A DNA stretch of 64,000 bases, taken from positions 5,317,685 to 5,381,684 of the forward strand of contig NC_052019.1 in the NCBI RefSeq assembly GCF_015832195.1. Direction: 5' to 3'. The first letter of the stretch is position 1. Each line of letters opens with the position of its first letter. This document shows, in pieces, positions 33,290-45,400 of this stretch. Both the position numbers and the translations under genes were made by a program. This DNA is from Motacilla alba alba. Taxonomy: Eukaryota > Chordata > Aves > Passeriformes > Motacillidae. The notes under the pieces were generated by a model. The model ran no database searches. It saw only the letters and a list, made by a program, of their open reading frames with translations, and was not told the origin of the DNA.

Positions 33290-33940
33290 CCTTTTGGGTT
33301 TAGTGACCTGCTGAGCCACTTGGATGCCCACAAATCAATGGGATGGAAAGGGATCCATCCACAGTGCTGAGGGAGCTGGCAGAAGGGCTCACCAAGCTCC
33401 TCTCCATCATTTATCATTTACCTGGGTAACTGGGGAGGTCCCAGCTGGAGGTGCCAGTGTGACACCAATCCACAAGAAGGGCTGCAAGGAGGATCCAGGG
33501 AAGTACAGGCCTGTCAGCCTGACCTCAGTGCCAGCCAAGGTTATTGAACAGATCATCTTGAATGTGATCACACAGCACATACAGGACAGGCAAGGGATCA
33601 GACTCAGCCAGCAAAGGTTTTGGAAAGACAGGTCCTGCTTGACCAACCTGATCTGCTTTTCTGACCAGGTGACCTGCCCAGTGGATGAGGGAAAGGCTGT
33701 GGATGTGTCTACCTGGACTTGAACAAAGCTTTTGACACAGTCTCCACAGCACATTCCTGGAAAATCTGGCAGCCCGTGGTTTGGTCAGGTGTCCAGAGAG
33801 GTGCTGGAATCACAGTCCCTGGAGGTCTTTAAGGATGTGGCACCAGTGCCATGGTCTGGTTGACAGAGTGGTGTTCAGCCATAGGATGGTCTTGACCTCA
33901 GGGTCTTTTCCAGCCTCATTGTTTCTGTGATTCTGGTTTC
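33290..33940 (+). mobile_element. CR1 LINE fragment, reverse-transcriptase region joined to the 3' end
   Basis: In the plus direction, broken frames contain CR1 ORF2 reverse-transcriptase segments: HKSMGWKGIHP, then PIHKKGCKEDPGKYRPVSL, then LDLNKAFDTVS. Near 33786 the homology jumps to a CR1 3' UTR end (GGTCTTTTCCAGCCTCATTG, then degenerate TTTCTGTGATTCTGG terminal repeats). The copy is therefore 5'-truncated, internally deleted and frameshifted, and it cannot encode a working protein. Confidence 0.88.
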
Positions 33941-36900
33941 AGGCAAATACTGTTTCTTATTCATCCAGTCTGCTCTCCTGCTCTCCCAGAACAAGCTGTT
34001 TGTGAGGGGCAGCCTGGCTGGAGATGGCAGAAGGTGAGAGCTGTGCTGCACTGAAATTTGCAGCTCCACTGTCCCCAACGCCTGGGGCAGCAGTTTTGGA
34101 ACTGAGCTCAAATCAATATTTGCTCAGGAGCATCAAAACCATCAGATGAATCAGTGGCAGAAGGTTGGACAACCTTTTCTGGGCAGCAGGAGAGCAGCAC
34201 TCCTGAGACAGCTGTGGTGAGATGCCCTGGCCTTGCCCACCTGAAGCTTCATTAGGGCCCTCATTTGGACCAGAGATCATCCACAAGCTCAGGGAAACAC
34301 ATTTACATCCTGGTGAAGACAATGTGAGTTTTGTGGCTTTCACAAGCCAAGTGAAAATAAGCCAAAATCTCTTCAGACAGATCTCTCAGCTGATGAGAAA
34401 GGTAGGGGGGACTTTCCCTGCTTGCCCATGTGAGCTGATGGGGAGCAGCTGGGCTCTGTAGCTGAGGCAGTGTGTGACTACATGTGGGCAGAGGTTGTCA
34501 AAAGATGATAAGAGCTGTCATACTTCAGTAGAGAAAAAAAATTAGTGTCTTCCTCCTCTCCAACATTTGTCCCTTTTCCTTGGCAGCATGGTGGGGCAGC
34601 AGACCTGACAAGAAACCAAGGAGACCCTTCAAGGACTCAGGGAATGTGTTTACCATAATGGAACAAGGGATGGCATTTATTTTCACTGTCCCAGGCAGGG
34701 AATAAGTGAGCAGTGGGAAAACCACAGCAATGAGCATGTCATGAATGTTAAGGTCATTTAGCATAACTCTGAATGCTGTTCTAGTCCAGACAGCAGCTGC
34801 TCGTCACAGTGTGAAACCTCATTCCTTACCCTGAAAAGGTGACAATCCACAGAGACAAGTATGACTGAGGGAGTGTTACAGGCCCTGTTTTACTGCAAGG
34901 GGTCAAGGAACATCATGGGAAAGTGATTTGTCAAAGGTCACACAGTGCTGTGGCAGAGGAAGGTGTCAAATCCACGCTTTGCAATGCCTCCACCACTGAA
35001 CCATCCCTGCTGAGTCAGCCTGAAACCCTCTGGCATGGCTCCAAACTCACCCTTCCTTTGTGCTGTTACAGGAAAGCACAACAAATCCCAACATTTCTTG
35101 CCTAAATCTTATCTGTAGTGGCTTCACACAGAGGCATGGGTGCTGCTGGGGAAACATTGGCCCTGCCCAGGAAATCCTGCAGCATTTAATCTTCCTCCCT
35201 CCAAACCCCACAAGTGACCTGCACATCCAGGGGCTGCTTCTCTCCCAAGGGATTCTCATAGGGTGTAAGACCTAGTCTTAACCACAGGACAACTGGAAAT
35301 GTGCTAAACCTGCCATAAATAATACCAGCAGCTGAGAGCTGCAGTGACCAGAAACTTGTGATCCTTTTCCACACGTTACAAATCTGCCCAGGTTCTGCAG
35401 TGAGAACATTTAGTTTGCACACCACAATGTTAGAAGAAAGGGTTAAAAAGCCTTATGAGCTGAATCCTGCCCTGGAGATCAGATAATCTAATTACAGCAG
35501 TTCAAGTCCCTTCTCTACCCCCGGTGCAAACCTCTTTGCATCCAGGAGTGATACCAATCTGATTCCACCCAGTTTGAGCTCTCTCCAAGCAGCAGCCTTG
35601 CTTGCACTTGTGCAGCTCCATCGAGACACTGCAATGCTCTAGGAGCATCCATTCTTCCTGTTCCTGAGGGTGGAGGGATATTTTTCCACATTTTTGGTGG
35701 TCAGATGAGCTCCTGAACTCTGGTGAAATGCTTTGGATGCAGGAATGCTGGATTCCTCCTTGCCACTGGCAATCTGTTTCCACTGTAATTCAAAGGATGC
35801 CTGTAGGAGTGTGGTTTTTTGTTGACAGAGTGACAAAATTTTTTTTTTTGTCTTTTTAAAAGGAAAGAAGTTTAAAAGGTTTTTTTTTGATTAGGTGAAA
35901 AGACACTTCATAGTACTCGGAGGACTTTAAACTCAAGGATAGTTAATCAGATAGAAGCTGAAAACTTTTGCTTGGGCAATTTATTAGAAAAGAAGTGAAC
36001 AAAGAAATTAATTGGTTTTGTGAGGTGTTTTACTAGAAGCAAGAATCTCTTGCATAGATTGGTTTTTCTCTGTAATTTTGCTTTCTATTAAACCTTTTTG
36101 TTTCTAACACTGCAACAAAAGCTATCTTGTTGATTTTATGCCTCCAAGAGTAGCTGAGCTATCTTGAGTGTGTTATAAACCTCCAAGAGCTTATGAGACC
36201 TAGCTCGAAGAGACAACTACAACAGATGCCCAAAGTTTTTGTGAGGAGGGTGCTGCAAGCAGGAGGAAGGATGACTTCTGAACTGATCTCTTTTACCTGG
36301 CCAAGTCACCATGACTGACTCCTCAGCTGCAAGGAGGTGTTGGCTTGATAAATCTAGGAAAAAAATTCAATTTGCAGCAGAGGAACTGCCCCAGCTCCCT
36401 TCATGTCAGACATCCAGGTGGGACTCAGCCTCTGAGCTCCCCTGAGTGTGCTCAGCCCGTTTCCCTGCTGCTGACAGGACCTGGCCACCCTGCCCAGCTG
36501 CAGACAACAGACACCCATCTGCAGACACGTGTGATCCAGTGTCTCACCTGCAAGCTGCATCCTGCCCTCCCTGCCCACCTACATGCCTGGCTCTCAGATC
36601 CTCACCAAAACTCCCCAGCTCTTTCTAACAGTGGGATTGGTTTCACTGGCTTCAGGTGTTTCCAGCACAGAATGTCAGATGTCTACATCTGAGCTAATCA
36701 CCCTTTGAACTGATATAGAAATTGGAGTGGTGCACCTGCTTGTACTATTTTTTTTTATTATTTTTTTTAGGTTTTCTTCAGGAATGGATTAATTTGTCCC
36801 TAAATCCCTGCTGCCAATGGAGAGATTTGCTTTAGGTGGCTCAGCTCCCTCTCCACAGTAAAATAAATGTGATTAAAGTAATCACAAGGGCATGGAGGGC

Positions 36901-38984
36901 AGGGAAACACTTGTACTTCACCAGGCCTGGCCTTCAGACTGTGCTGCTGCAAGGTGGGAGATGGGGAGGGAAGGAGGGGTTAAACAGGATCAGACAAACT
37001 CATCAGGAGCTCATTCATTCATTTCACTGCCCGTGGAAGAGGTCCTTTCTTTCCTTTGCTCCAACATCTACAGGAGCCACTGTGTTTCTCCAATTGTTGA
37101 AGGAATGAGGCCAAGTCCCCCTTCTGATGCAAATCCCTTTGGCTGCATCCTGCCATTCACAGCATGGACAACTTCATTTTCTCTGCAAGCAACCCAGGGA
37201 GCCAGCTGGGCCCAGGGTGGCTGAGTGACACCAGAAATGGAATTCAATGGCTCTGATTGTGAAATGCTGCTCAAGCAGTGAAGAGGAACAGCCCCCATGG
37301 ACCCTCCTAACCACCGAGTTGCTCCAGTTGTCTGGAAGGATGGAAGGATGCAGGAAAATTTGCCCAGTGCAGATTTTCCGCTGGCATTGCTGCTTGGAGC
37401 CTGTCACAGCAGCCCAAAGGGAAGGGAAAATCTCCCTTCTTCCTTGCCAGGAGGACTCTGTGTTTTCCTCCATCCTCCTCAATCAAGGGGAAGGAGACCC
37501 TCCCAAACTACCCTTTCACATTGTTTTCAAAACCTGCCCGGGGTAGAAAAGTCAGGATTGGGCACACCAAATCACATGTGGACTTAAAACCCTTCTGGGT
37601 TTACAAAGTTTTTCCAAATCTTAACTGCATTTCTAGTCCTGACATCTGTATTGAAATGTACTGTGTGTGGTAATTTCAAATCCTTTTCTTTTTCTATAAT
37701 ATTTTTCAAATTTTCCTGCACTCAGGCAATAAAGCCAATTAGGTCCAAGGATGTTACTAGAGGGCCAAGTTTAATTTTCCACTCCAGACATTCTTTTCCT
37801 TATTTTTCTTTCCTTTATTTTTATATTTTATGGTTTTCCCTTTCCTTTTTTTTCCTTTTTTTTTTCTTTTTGTAGTTTAAATTTTTTTTCGTCTTCTTTC
37901 TTCTTCCTGTTCTTTTCCTTCCCTCTCTAATCCCTTACAGAAGTTACACCACTACCTGGACTCTGCTCCTCTGCACGTTCCCCTTTCTTGTGTAGGCTGA
38001 AACTGCTGGAGGTAGAGGCGTGGCAGTGATGTTTGATCTCATTTCACATGAAAACTCTTCCATCCAGGGCTGATCCCCCCACGCACACCTTCACCTTGAA
38101 GAGCATCCTCGTGTGTCAGTGCTCTGCGCAGCCAGCAGGCAGGGTAAGGCGATAGCTGCCGTGAGGAGGGCTGGCAGGATCAGCCCTCCAGCAGGCTGCC
38201 ATCCCCACAGGGCATGGAATCTGCAGCCTCCCCCAAAAGAAAGGTGAACGTGATGGCACTGCCTGTAGACAATTCATGCCTCAAAGCATACTCTGGTTCC
38301 AGCTGTGGGTGAAACCTCACCAGAGCCAGGATTTTGCCTGCGAAAAAACACAGAGGATACTCCCTCAGAGGAGCATCTTGGAACTGCCTGTGTTGTCTCC
38401 ATTCCTGGGAGGGCAGAATTAGGCACTAAAGAGCGCCTTAATCTGCAGCCTTTTGTCTTCCCAAATGCAAATGGATGGGAGTTATGCAGTGACTGATTAC
38501 ATAAAGCAGACAGGCGCTTGCTGTGTGTTAGGGACTGAAAAGATGACTCAGGTGTGAGGAGCATGCACTCCCTGAGCTGGCAGCCAGGCTGCAGGATTGC
38601 CACTGATGCACTCACGGGGATCTAAGCAAATCCTTCCTCTGTGTCACTGTGGTGTTACAAACACTGAATAGCTTCTTCTCAACATGTTTTGAATGTCACT
38701 AGATGGAAACAGAACTCTTTTCTGCTGCCCACCTCTGTGCCTGGTCATTTATAGCTCAGTTCTCATCTCCAGGAGCTCAGAGGGACACCCAGCCTAGCCA
38801 GGCAAGCTGCCCTGCTGCAGACATCTCCAGGGAAAGCACAATCCTCTCTCAGTCAGGTCTCCCACAGGAGTTCTGGGCACTTGCCCCGTGATGGAGGAGC
38901 CAGCAGCTCAGAGGAGGAAAGGCTGGGAGCAGCAAACCTTGGAATGCTCTTTACATGGCATGTCCATGCTGGGGACAGATCATG
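33941..38984. other. Non-coding DNA
   Basis: Five kb with no supported gene. It includes a T/C-rich stretch at 37795-37925 and T-runs at 35839-35849 and 35880-35888. Open frames reach about 130 codons with no domain or splice context. Confidence 0.5.
37795..37925. repeat. Pyrimidine-rich low-complexity tract
   Basis: About 130 bp composed largely of T and C (TTTTCCTTATTTTTCTTTCC and similar), with a T-run in the middle. Confidence 0.8.
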
Positions 38985-39195
38985 GAGTCACAGAATGGTT
39001 TGGGTTGGAAGGGACCTTAAAGATCATCCAATTCCAGCCCCTGCCATAGGCAGGGACATCTTCCACTAGACCAGAATGATCAGAGCCCCATCCAGCCTGG
39101 CCTGGAACACTTCCAGGGATGGGGCAGCCACAGCTTCTCTGGGCAACCTGTTCCCAGTGTGTCTCACCACGCTCACAGTAAAGAATTTCAGATTT
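38985..39195 (-). mobile_element. CR1 LINE 3' end (antisense)
   Basis: Starts CACAGAATGGTTTGGGTTGG, then GGACCTTAAAGATCATCC, GGAACACTTCCAGGGATGGG and GTAAAGAATTTC, the standard 3'-UTR order of avian CR1 read antisense. It is among the best preserved CR1 copies in the window. The 5' end is truncated at about 39195. Confidence 0.92.
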
Positions 39196-40224
39196 TAAGT
39201 GGAAGAGAAGTGAAAGTTCCTGCCTGTGCAGGGTCACTTTATGGGCAGTATCCATAGCAGGGAAAGCAGGAAAGGTCATGTCTGTTCCCAAGGCATGGAG
39301 AGGTCACCCAGCCCCATTTGACCACAGGTGTGGCAGCTGGAGAAACCAGTCCTAGGTCTGGTCCTTGTAATGCCTTCAAGCTTTCCTTACAATAGGTTCC
39401 CAGTGGAGGCCTCCTCTGTGGTGTTTCATGGGCTGTTCATTGGCCAGTGGAGGAACCAAATTTTGGCTCCTGTGGCCACAGGTACCACCACTACCACTGG
39501 GGAACACCCAGAGATCAGTGCTTCTTCAGTCCCACCTTCACCAGCAGGTTGGATTTGGGTACTTGAACATGGAAAAGACATGGACAGCTGTGAGAAAAAA
39601 ATCATCAAACACCATTAAAAAAGGTCATGGAGTGAGCGAGACACACAGAGTGATTCAGTGTGAATAGCATGGCAGACAAGCCAGAAACACGACCGATACC
39701 TAGAGGTGTTGAGATTCAAAGACAGGGATGAAATGCAGAGGATTGTGTTAGTAGCTGTGAAACTAAATCAGCTGAAGTAGAATGGCTGCTCCCCAGCACC
39801 TCCACTCTGCTATTTGTGATAATTTTAAAAACAATGCTTGCCAGAGATACAAAATGGCCCACTGGGAGAACACTGGAGGTTTCTGAGGAAGACTGGGTTC
39901 TGTACCTGCTCCTACACCTCCTAATTGTTCAGCATTTGACATCACCTCAGTCACAAACAGCCTGCCATGTGTCTCCAGCTTTCTGAGGGTCTGTGGCTGT
40001 TTCACTCTCCTCTGCTGCACCCCCACTGAGCACAGGAGTCCTTTCCCCAGCAAACTGGGATGTCTGGTAAAGCCTGGTAATGTGCTTCATGATTATTGAT
40101 GCATTTGTCTCAGCAGGTGCTTTTCTGGCTTCATCAGGGCTCTTCAGACTATAGGGAGGGACATTTCCCCTCTACATTAACAGGGTAAATTCTTGTGGAA
40201 GCAAGGACTTGCACTGGAATTACT
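39196..40224. other. Non-coding DNA between two CR1 fragments
   Basis: No gene, RNA or mobile element recognised. Short open frames only. Confidence 0.5.
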
Positions 40225-41080
40225 GCTGGGAACCATGCAGGGTGGTGTGCTCACCAGCTGGAGCAGCTCCAGCCCCTCAATGTCCTTCCTGAACTGAGGG
40301 TCCAGAGCTGGACACAGCACTCCGAGTTTGGCCCCAGCAGTGCCCAGCACAGGGACACAATCACTGCTCTGGTCCTGCTGGCCACTCTCCTGCTGACACA
40401 GGCCAGGTGCCCCTGGCCTTCTTGGGACAGATTGGCCACTGTTGACCAGCACCCTCAGGGCCTTTTCTGCTGAGCCACTTTCCAGCCACTCAGACCATGG
40501 TCTGGAGCTCTGCAGGAGGTTCTTGTGGCCAAAGTGCAGACCCAGCACCTGCCTTTGTTGAACTTCAGACCATTGGCCTTGGTCCATCCATCCATCCATC
40601 CATCCATCCATCCATCCATCCATCCTGTCCAGATCCCCTGCAGAGCCTTGCTGCCCTCCTGCAGACCAACACTCCCACCCAGCTTGGTGTCATCTCCAAA
40701 CTGACTGAGGACACCTCCCTCCCCTCATCCAGATCATCAATAAAGAGATTAAACAGAACTGTCCCCAGAAGTGTTCCCCTGGAGAGCACCAGTTGTGACA
40801 CTCCACCAGGTGGATGTGGCTCCATTCCCCACTGCTCCCTGGGCCTGTCCATCCAGCCAGTGTTTCACCCAGCAAACTGTGAACCCATCCAAGCCATGAG
40901 CAGCCAGTTTCTCCAGGAGAACACTGCAGGCAGTGGTGTCAAAGGCTCTCCTAAAGTCCAGGTAGACAACCTCCACAGCCTTCCCCTCATCCACTTAGTG
41001 TCACCTTGTCAGAGAAGGACATCAGGTTATTCAAGCAGGACCTGCCTTTCACAAGGCTGCTAGAGGAGTCACTGCTATCC
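40225..41080 (-). mobile_element. CR1 LINE fragment, end of reverse transcriptase and 3' UTR
   Basis: On the minus strand from about 41080, the frame at 40994-40749 contains MDEGKAVEVVYLDFRRAFDT and LLEKLAAHGLDG, a CR1-type reverse-transcriptase segment with the FDT motif. It is followed by degraded ORF2 and 3' UTR sequence down to about 40225. A tetranucleotide repeat has expanded inside it. Stops and frameshifts make it non-functional. Confidence 0.87.
40583..40625. repeat. (CATC)n microsatellite inside a CR1
   Basis: About ten CATC units in a row. On the minus strand it reads as Met-Asp-Gly-Trp repeats, a by-product of the repeat. It is likely to vary in length. Confidence 0.95.
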
Positions 41081-42374
41081 TTAGACTCGATCGCAATTTA
41101 ACTGAAATTCATTTTGGACACTTCTTTTTGGTGGGTTACCTCGACAGTGACTCCATCCTATTCACATTAGGCGTAGTCCTAACTGAGGAATATCCCAGTT
41201 AGCTGTGGCTCCGAGGTCATGGCAAGGTGGCAGTGTAATGTCATCAGCATCCCAAATGTCCTGCGGCTGGATAACATCTGGCCACTGTCAGTTCCCACAA
41301 GGACATGTGACATAACCTGGGCATAACCCGAACATGTGCCATGGTGGCTGGGTACCCACATATTCCCCTGCTCCCATGTCCTGCCACCATAAACACAGAT
41401 AATCCCCAGCTCATGCTCAATCAGTCCTCCTGAAACCACTTCATGGGCTTGAATTTAAGCTCTGCTTTATGACCGAAGGAGCACAATCCTTGCAAAGCTC
41501 CAGTAATCATAATAGGTGGAGGCAGAATTGATACATGTGGGCTTTTTCTATCACTCAATTAAATGGTTAGTTTATGCAACATGCCGTCCTTTTGAATCAA
41601 AGCTGGGTCACTGTTAGGCTGAGGTAACATTAATTATTTTTCCGCTTGTCGGATCCCATGAAAAGGATGTGAAAATGGCCTGTTTATGAAAGAGTGCGGG
41701 CAAAGGCTGTGAGCTGATTATGTCAAACATATTCAAAGCTTCCTCTGCAAAAGGGATTGTGATCAACAAAGCATAGCCCACACCTGCACCCACTTCACAA
41801 TGAAAGTTGTTAGGACCATGAAGCTATTGGGGGAAAAGAGAGGTTGCATTAACCCTTTTGGGGAATGGGATCCTCCACTCTAGGGTTCACACACATGCAC
41901 AAAGTTGCTTTTCTTAATCCCTCAAGGAGATCCCAAGAGCATGACTCTGGGAGCAAAACCAGTCTTTCTCACCTAAGTCTTTCTATGCATTGGTTTTCTA
42001 AGCTGGATGGAACCATCAGATTGATGAATTTCCTCCTGCTCTTTGCTGGGCCCCAAGGGAAATTGCAGAGAAGAGCTGTTTGTGCTGAAAGAACAGGAAA
42101 GCAGTGCAAGCTCAGCCCCCAGTCCCAAAAGTTCTGTTCAGGGCAATCCTGGCATCTTCAGGGCAAGTCCCTATCACAGGGATCACACTGCTGGAGTCAG
42201 GCCACCTCCTTAATAAAAAATGTATCTGCCTGGAAGGCAGGAAGAGAGAGAGGTGTGCTCTTCTCAGGGAAAGCTGAACTGAATCCCAGCTGCAGACTAC
42301 TTACCACACACCATTTTTTTTACTTACCCCATTTTCTTGCAGCCCTGTTGGATAAGGTGGTCTGAATTCAGCAC
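41081..42374. other. Non-coding DNA including a candidate enhancer at 41440-41790
   Basis: No gene supported. The block 41440-41790 is described separately. Confidence 0.5.
41440..41790. promoter_or_regulatory. Candidate developmental enhancer (TCF/LEF, homeobox and forkhead-like motifs)
   Basis: Low-repeat, AT-rich DNA with GAATCAAAG (TCF/LEF-like), TTCAAAG, GATCAACAAAG, CATTAATTATTT (homeobox-like) and CAATTAAATGG within about 300 bp. Motif clusters of this kind are common in conserved enhancers near developmental regulators, but such short motifs also occur by chance. Conservation is not tested. Confidence 0.3.
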
Positions 42375-42447
42375 TGAGCCTGCCTGGAGCAGGAGGTTGG
42401 ATCAGAGCTGTCCTGTGGTCCCCACCAACCCAAGTGATGCTGGGATA
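42375..42447 (+). mobile_element. Degraded CR1 3' end (plus orientation)
   Basis: GCCTGCCTGGAGCAGGAGG, then GTTGGATCAG, then CCACCAACCCAAGTGATGCT follows the order of a CR1 3' terminus read in sense. It is strongly diverged and very short. Confidence 0.5.
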
Positions 42448-45400
42448 GGCGGAGCTGTGTCCTCATGAATTCTCATGAAATTCACAGGACTCAGGGCAAC
42501 CTTGCTTGTGCTGCTCTGTGGGGGAACATGGGACAGAGCAGTGTGCCAGCACCTCTCTCCACGTGCTGAGTATCTGCTCTCCCTTTTCTCACTCAGGTGG
42601 CAATGCTCAAGAAAATAGATTTACAGCAAGTGTGGTCTCCCTGACAGCCTGTGGTGAACCCCGGCCAGGTCACAGTACAAGCTGAAAAGGCAAAGTGGGT
42701 GCACTCACCTGGCATTTTCCTGCAGCACTCTAGGAATTGTGCAGGAAAGAACTCAACATTCAGAGTCCTGTTATCTGGTCATAAATGCCTTTTTTTTGGA
42801 ACTCCCAGAAGGTCACAGTCCCACCTGTGTTGGAATTTTCAGCTCATCCTGTTGGCTGGTACAGATGAGCCCTCCATGAGCAGATGAGCTCCATGACAAA
42901 CTCCTCTGAAGCCATCTCAAAGTCAACCATGGCGCACAAGGTCCACCACAGGAAAAAGATGGTACTACAAATTCAAGTTTCTGTTCATGCCTCCTGTGGT
43001 TCAGCAGATTTTCCTGGCTCTGTCCTCTAAATCCTTTCTGGCTTCTGTGCCAACTCACTATTATCTTATGGCAAGACTTGGGACAATCCTTTAATTCAGC
43101 AAAACTTCTACTGATTAATGTAAGAATTCTGCCTTAATAAGGATGCCATAGACTAATTGCATTTGTTCTAATTAATGCTCCTGAGGGGGGGATCTAGAAA
43201 TGTCCTGCTAAGCATCACATAATATAAAACCAGATTAGGGAAAATGTCCACCTGACTCTTATCAAGTTTGAAGTTTTCCCTGATTCATTGCATGATGGCA
43301 AAGAGAATATTCCTATTGTAGATATTAAGACCCTTCTAGAACGATTTTCTCATGTGTGCTCATGTAAAATAATGTTGAAATAACTTTACCCTGATTACGG
43401 AGCAAAAGTAATTACACAATAAACCTCTAAAACTCCCATGTTTTAACATCTTCAGGCTGGGTTTTGGAATTTTTAAATATGAAATGCTATAAAAAACATT
43501 GGCTAAATGCTCTTTGGTTGGGCTCCAGTCTTATGTCTGGGCCGTGGTAAGTGGAAATGAATAAAAAAGCAAGTCATGCTGCAAAGAGGTGTCAGTGACT
43601 TAGGTAAGAAGGTGAGGAGGTAATTTTTCATTATCAAGTGTTCTCAAAGATACTTTAACCTTGTTTGGAAACAAACAATCAAACAAAACCTCCAAATACA
43701 TAATCTAGCAATCCTCATAATTAGCATGGAGCAAGGAAAAGTGAGTTTGGTAAACAAAAACTCAGCTAAGAAACTATTCTTGATTAATATGAACAGCGGT
43801 CGTTGGAATAATTGTTTTATTTTAAAATCCTTCTTTTTTTTTTTTTTTTGGCAATTAAATCCCTTTCCTCAGGAATTTAAAAAAGCTTTAAAAAATATTT
43901 AAAAGGAACAGAGGGTGAGAGCACTTTATTTTAACAAATGCTACAAGCTCTTTTGAGAGCATAATGAAAGACATTATAAATGATGGAGAATAGTCACTAT
44001 TGGATTGCAATTATGTAGAAATACACTGGATCTCTCAATAGTATTTGTGAGGGTCATTACACAAATCAGACTATGGCTTTCTGCACAATAGTTGGTTCAA
44101 TCATAAACATGCCTCTTTAGAAACCAGAATTTCCCACTTGCAGGATATTCTCTTGTTTCAGTTATTTATTCCTAACACTTTAATGAAAAGCTAAAATACC
44201 ATCATTTTCCTGGAAATTTTATCCTGCAAAATGCTCACAAATTGAAAGCATCAGCATGTGGACATATTTTCAATACTTTTCCCCCAAAATCTTAGCGTTT
44301 TAATGCACTAAATGGTACTGCAGGCCAAAATATTTGATTTTGATTTTGAATTCTTTTTCCCCTTAGGAAAAAAAAATTAAATGCTTTTTAAATTAATAAC
44401 TACTCATGAAAATTTTGTGGTGAGAAAAGATAAGCAAGATAAGACCAAACCAACTTTTAAAGGGACTTAAATATTTGTGGAAAAATGTAAACATGAACCC
44501 TGTCTGAAGGAAAGTTTCTGTATCCAGGATGTGGCATTTACAAGCAATCCCCTCCTCTGGCTGAGAGCAGCTGCCAATGCCAATGGCCCCTGGCAGCCTC
44601 TGCAGCTTCTGTCCCTGCAGTCTCCCCTGCAGGTGGGACCTTCAGCTCCAGGCACTGTGAAATTGTGCTGGTGCCGTGTGGGCTGGTGTGGACACCAGAG
44701 CAACACGGCCAGTGAGGCTTCTTGAGCAGTCCCTGCTACACCTGGAGAGTCATTTTTCCTGAAAATTATTTCTGCTCCTGGAGCACCAAGCAAGGTGCAG
44801 CGTGCTCAGGGGCCAAGTAGGTGACACTCACCTGATCCCAGGCAGGTGTCTGCCCAGCCCCTTGCTCCATCTGAGCCAGCCCCGGGCTTCTCTTCTCATC
44901 AGGGGAGAGAAACTGGATTTCTCAGAGCCTCTTTAATTCAATATCTGCATCTGACAGATGAAACGAGCCCTGTCTGGCAGCTCAGGAGCAGACATCTTCC
45001 ATTCAGACATCTGCAATTAGGCAAGGTGAGCCCTGACTGTCTATCCACAACTGATTTGGCTATTCCTCCTCCTTTCACTTGGAAAACCACTGGAACACCT
45101 GATAACCAGTCCAGGAGCAGGAGAGCTCCTCAGGCACTGCCCACAACATTTACCCACTGGGACATCTGGGACATCAGCACCATGAGCTGCCTCTCCTCAG
45201 ACTTTTTCTCTTCTGGCATGGAACCAAAGGGAGGACTCAAACCCTGTAAAGGCACAGATATAGGAACTACAGTATGTGTCTAACCCCAGCTAAATTCTAT
45301 AGGGGCCTCTAATACATGGGCTTTGGCATATGTGCCCTGAATTATTCATCCTCATGTTTGCATCACACCCTTGTGGAGCAGCAGGGACGCCTCACAGCCT

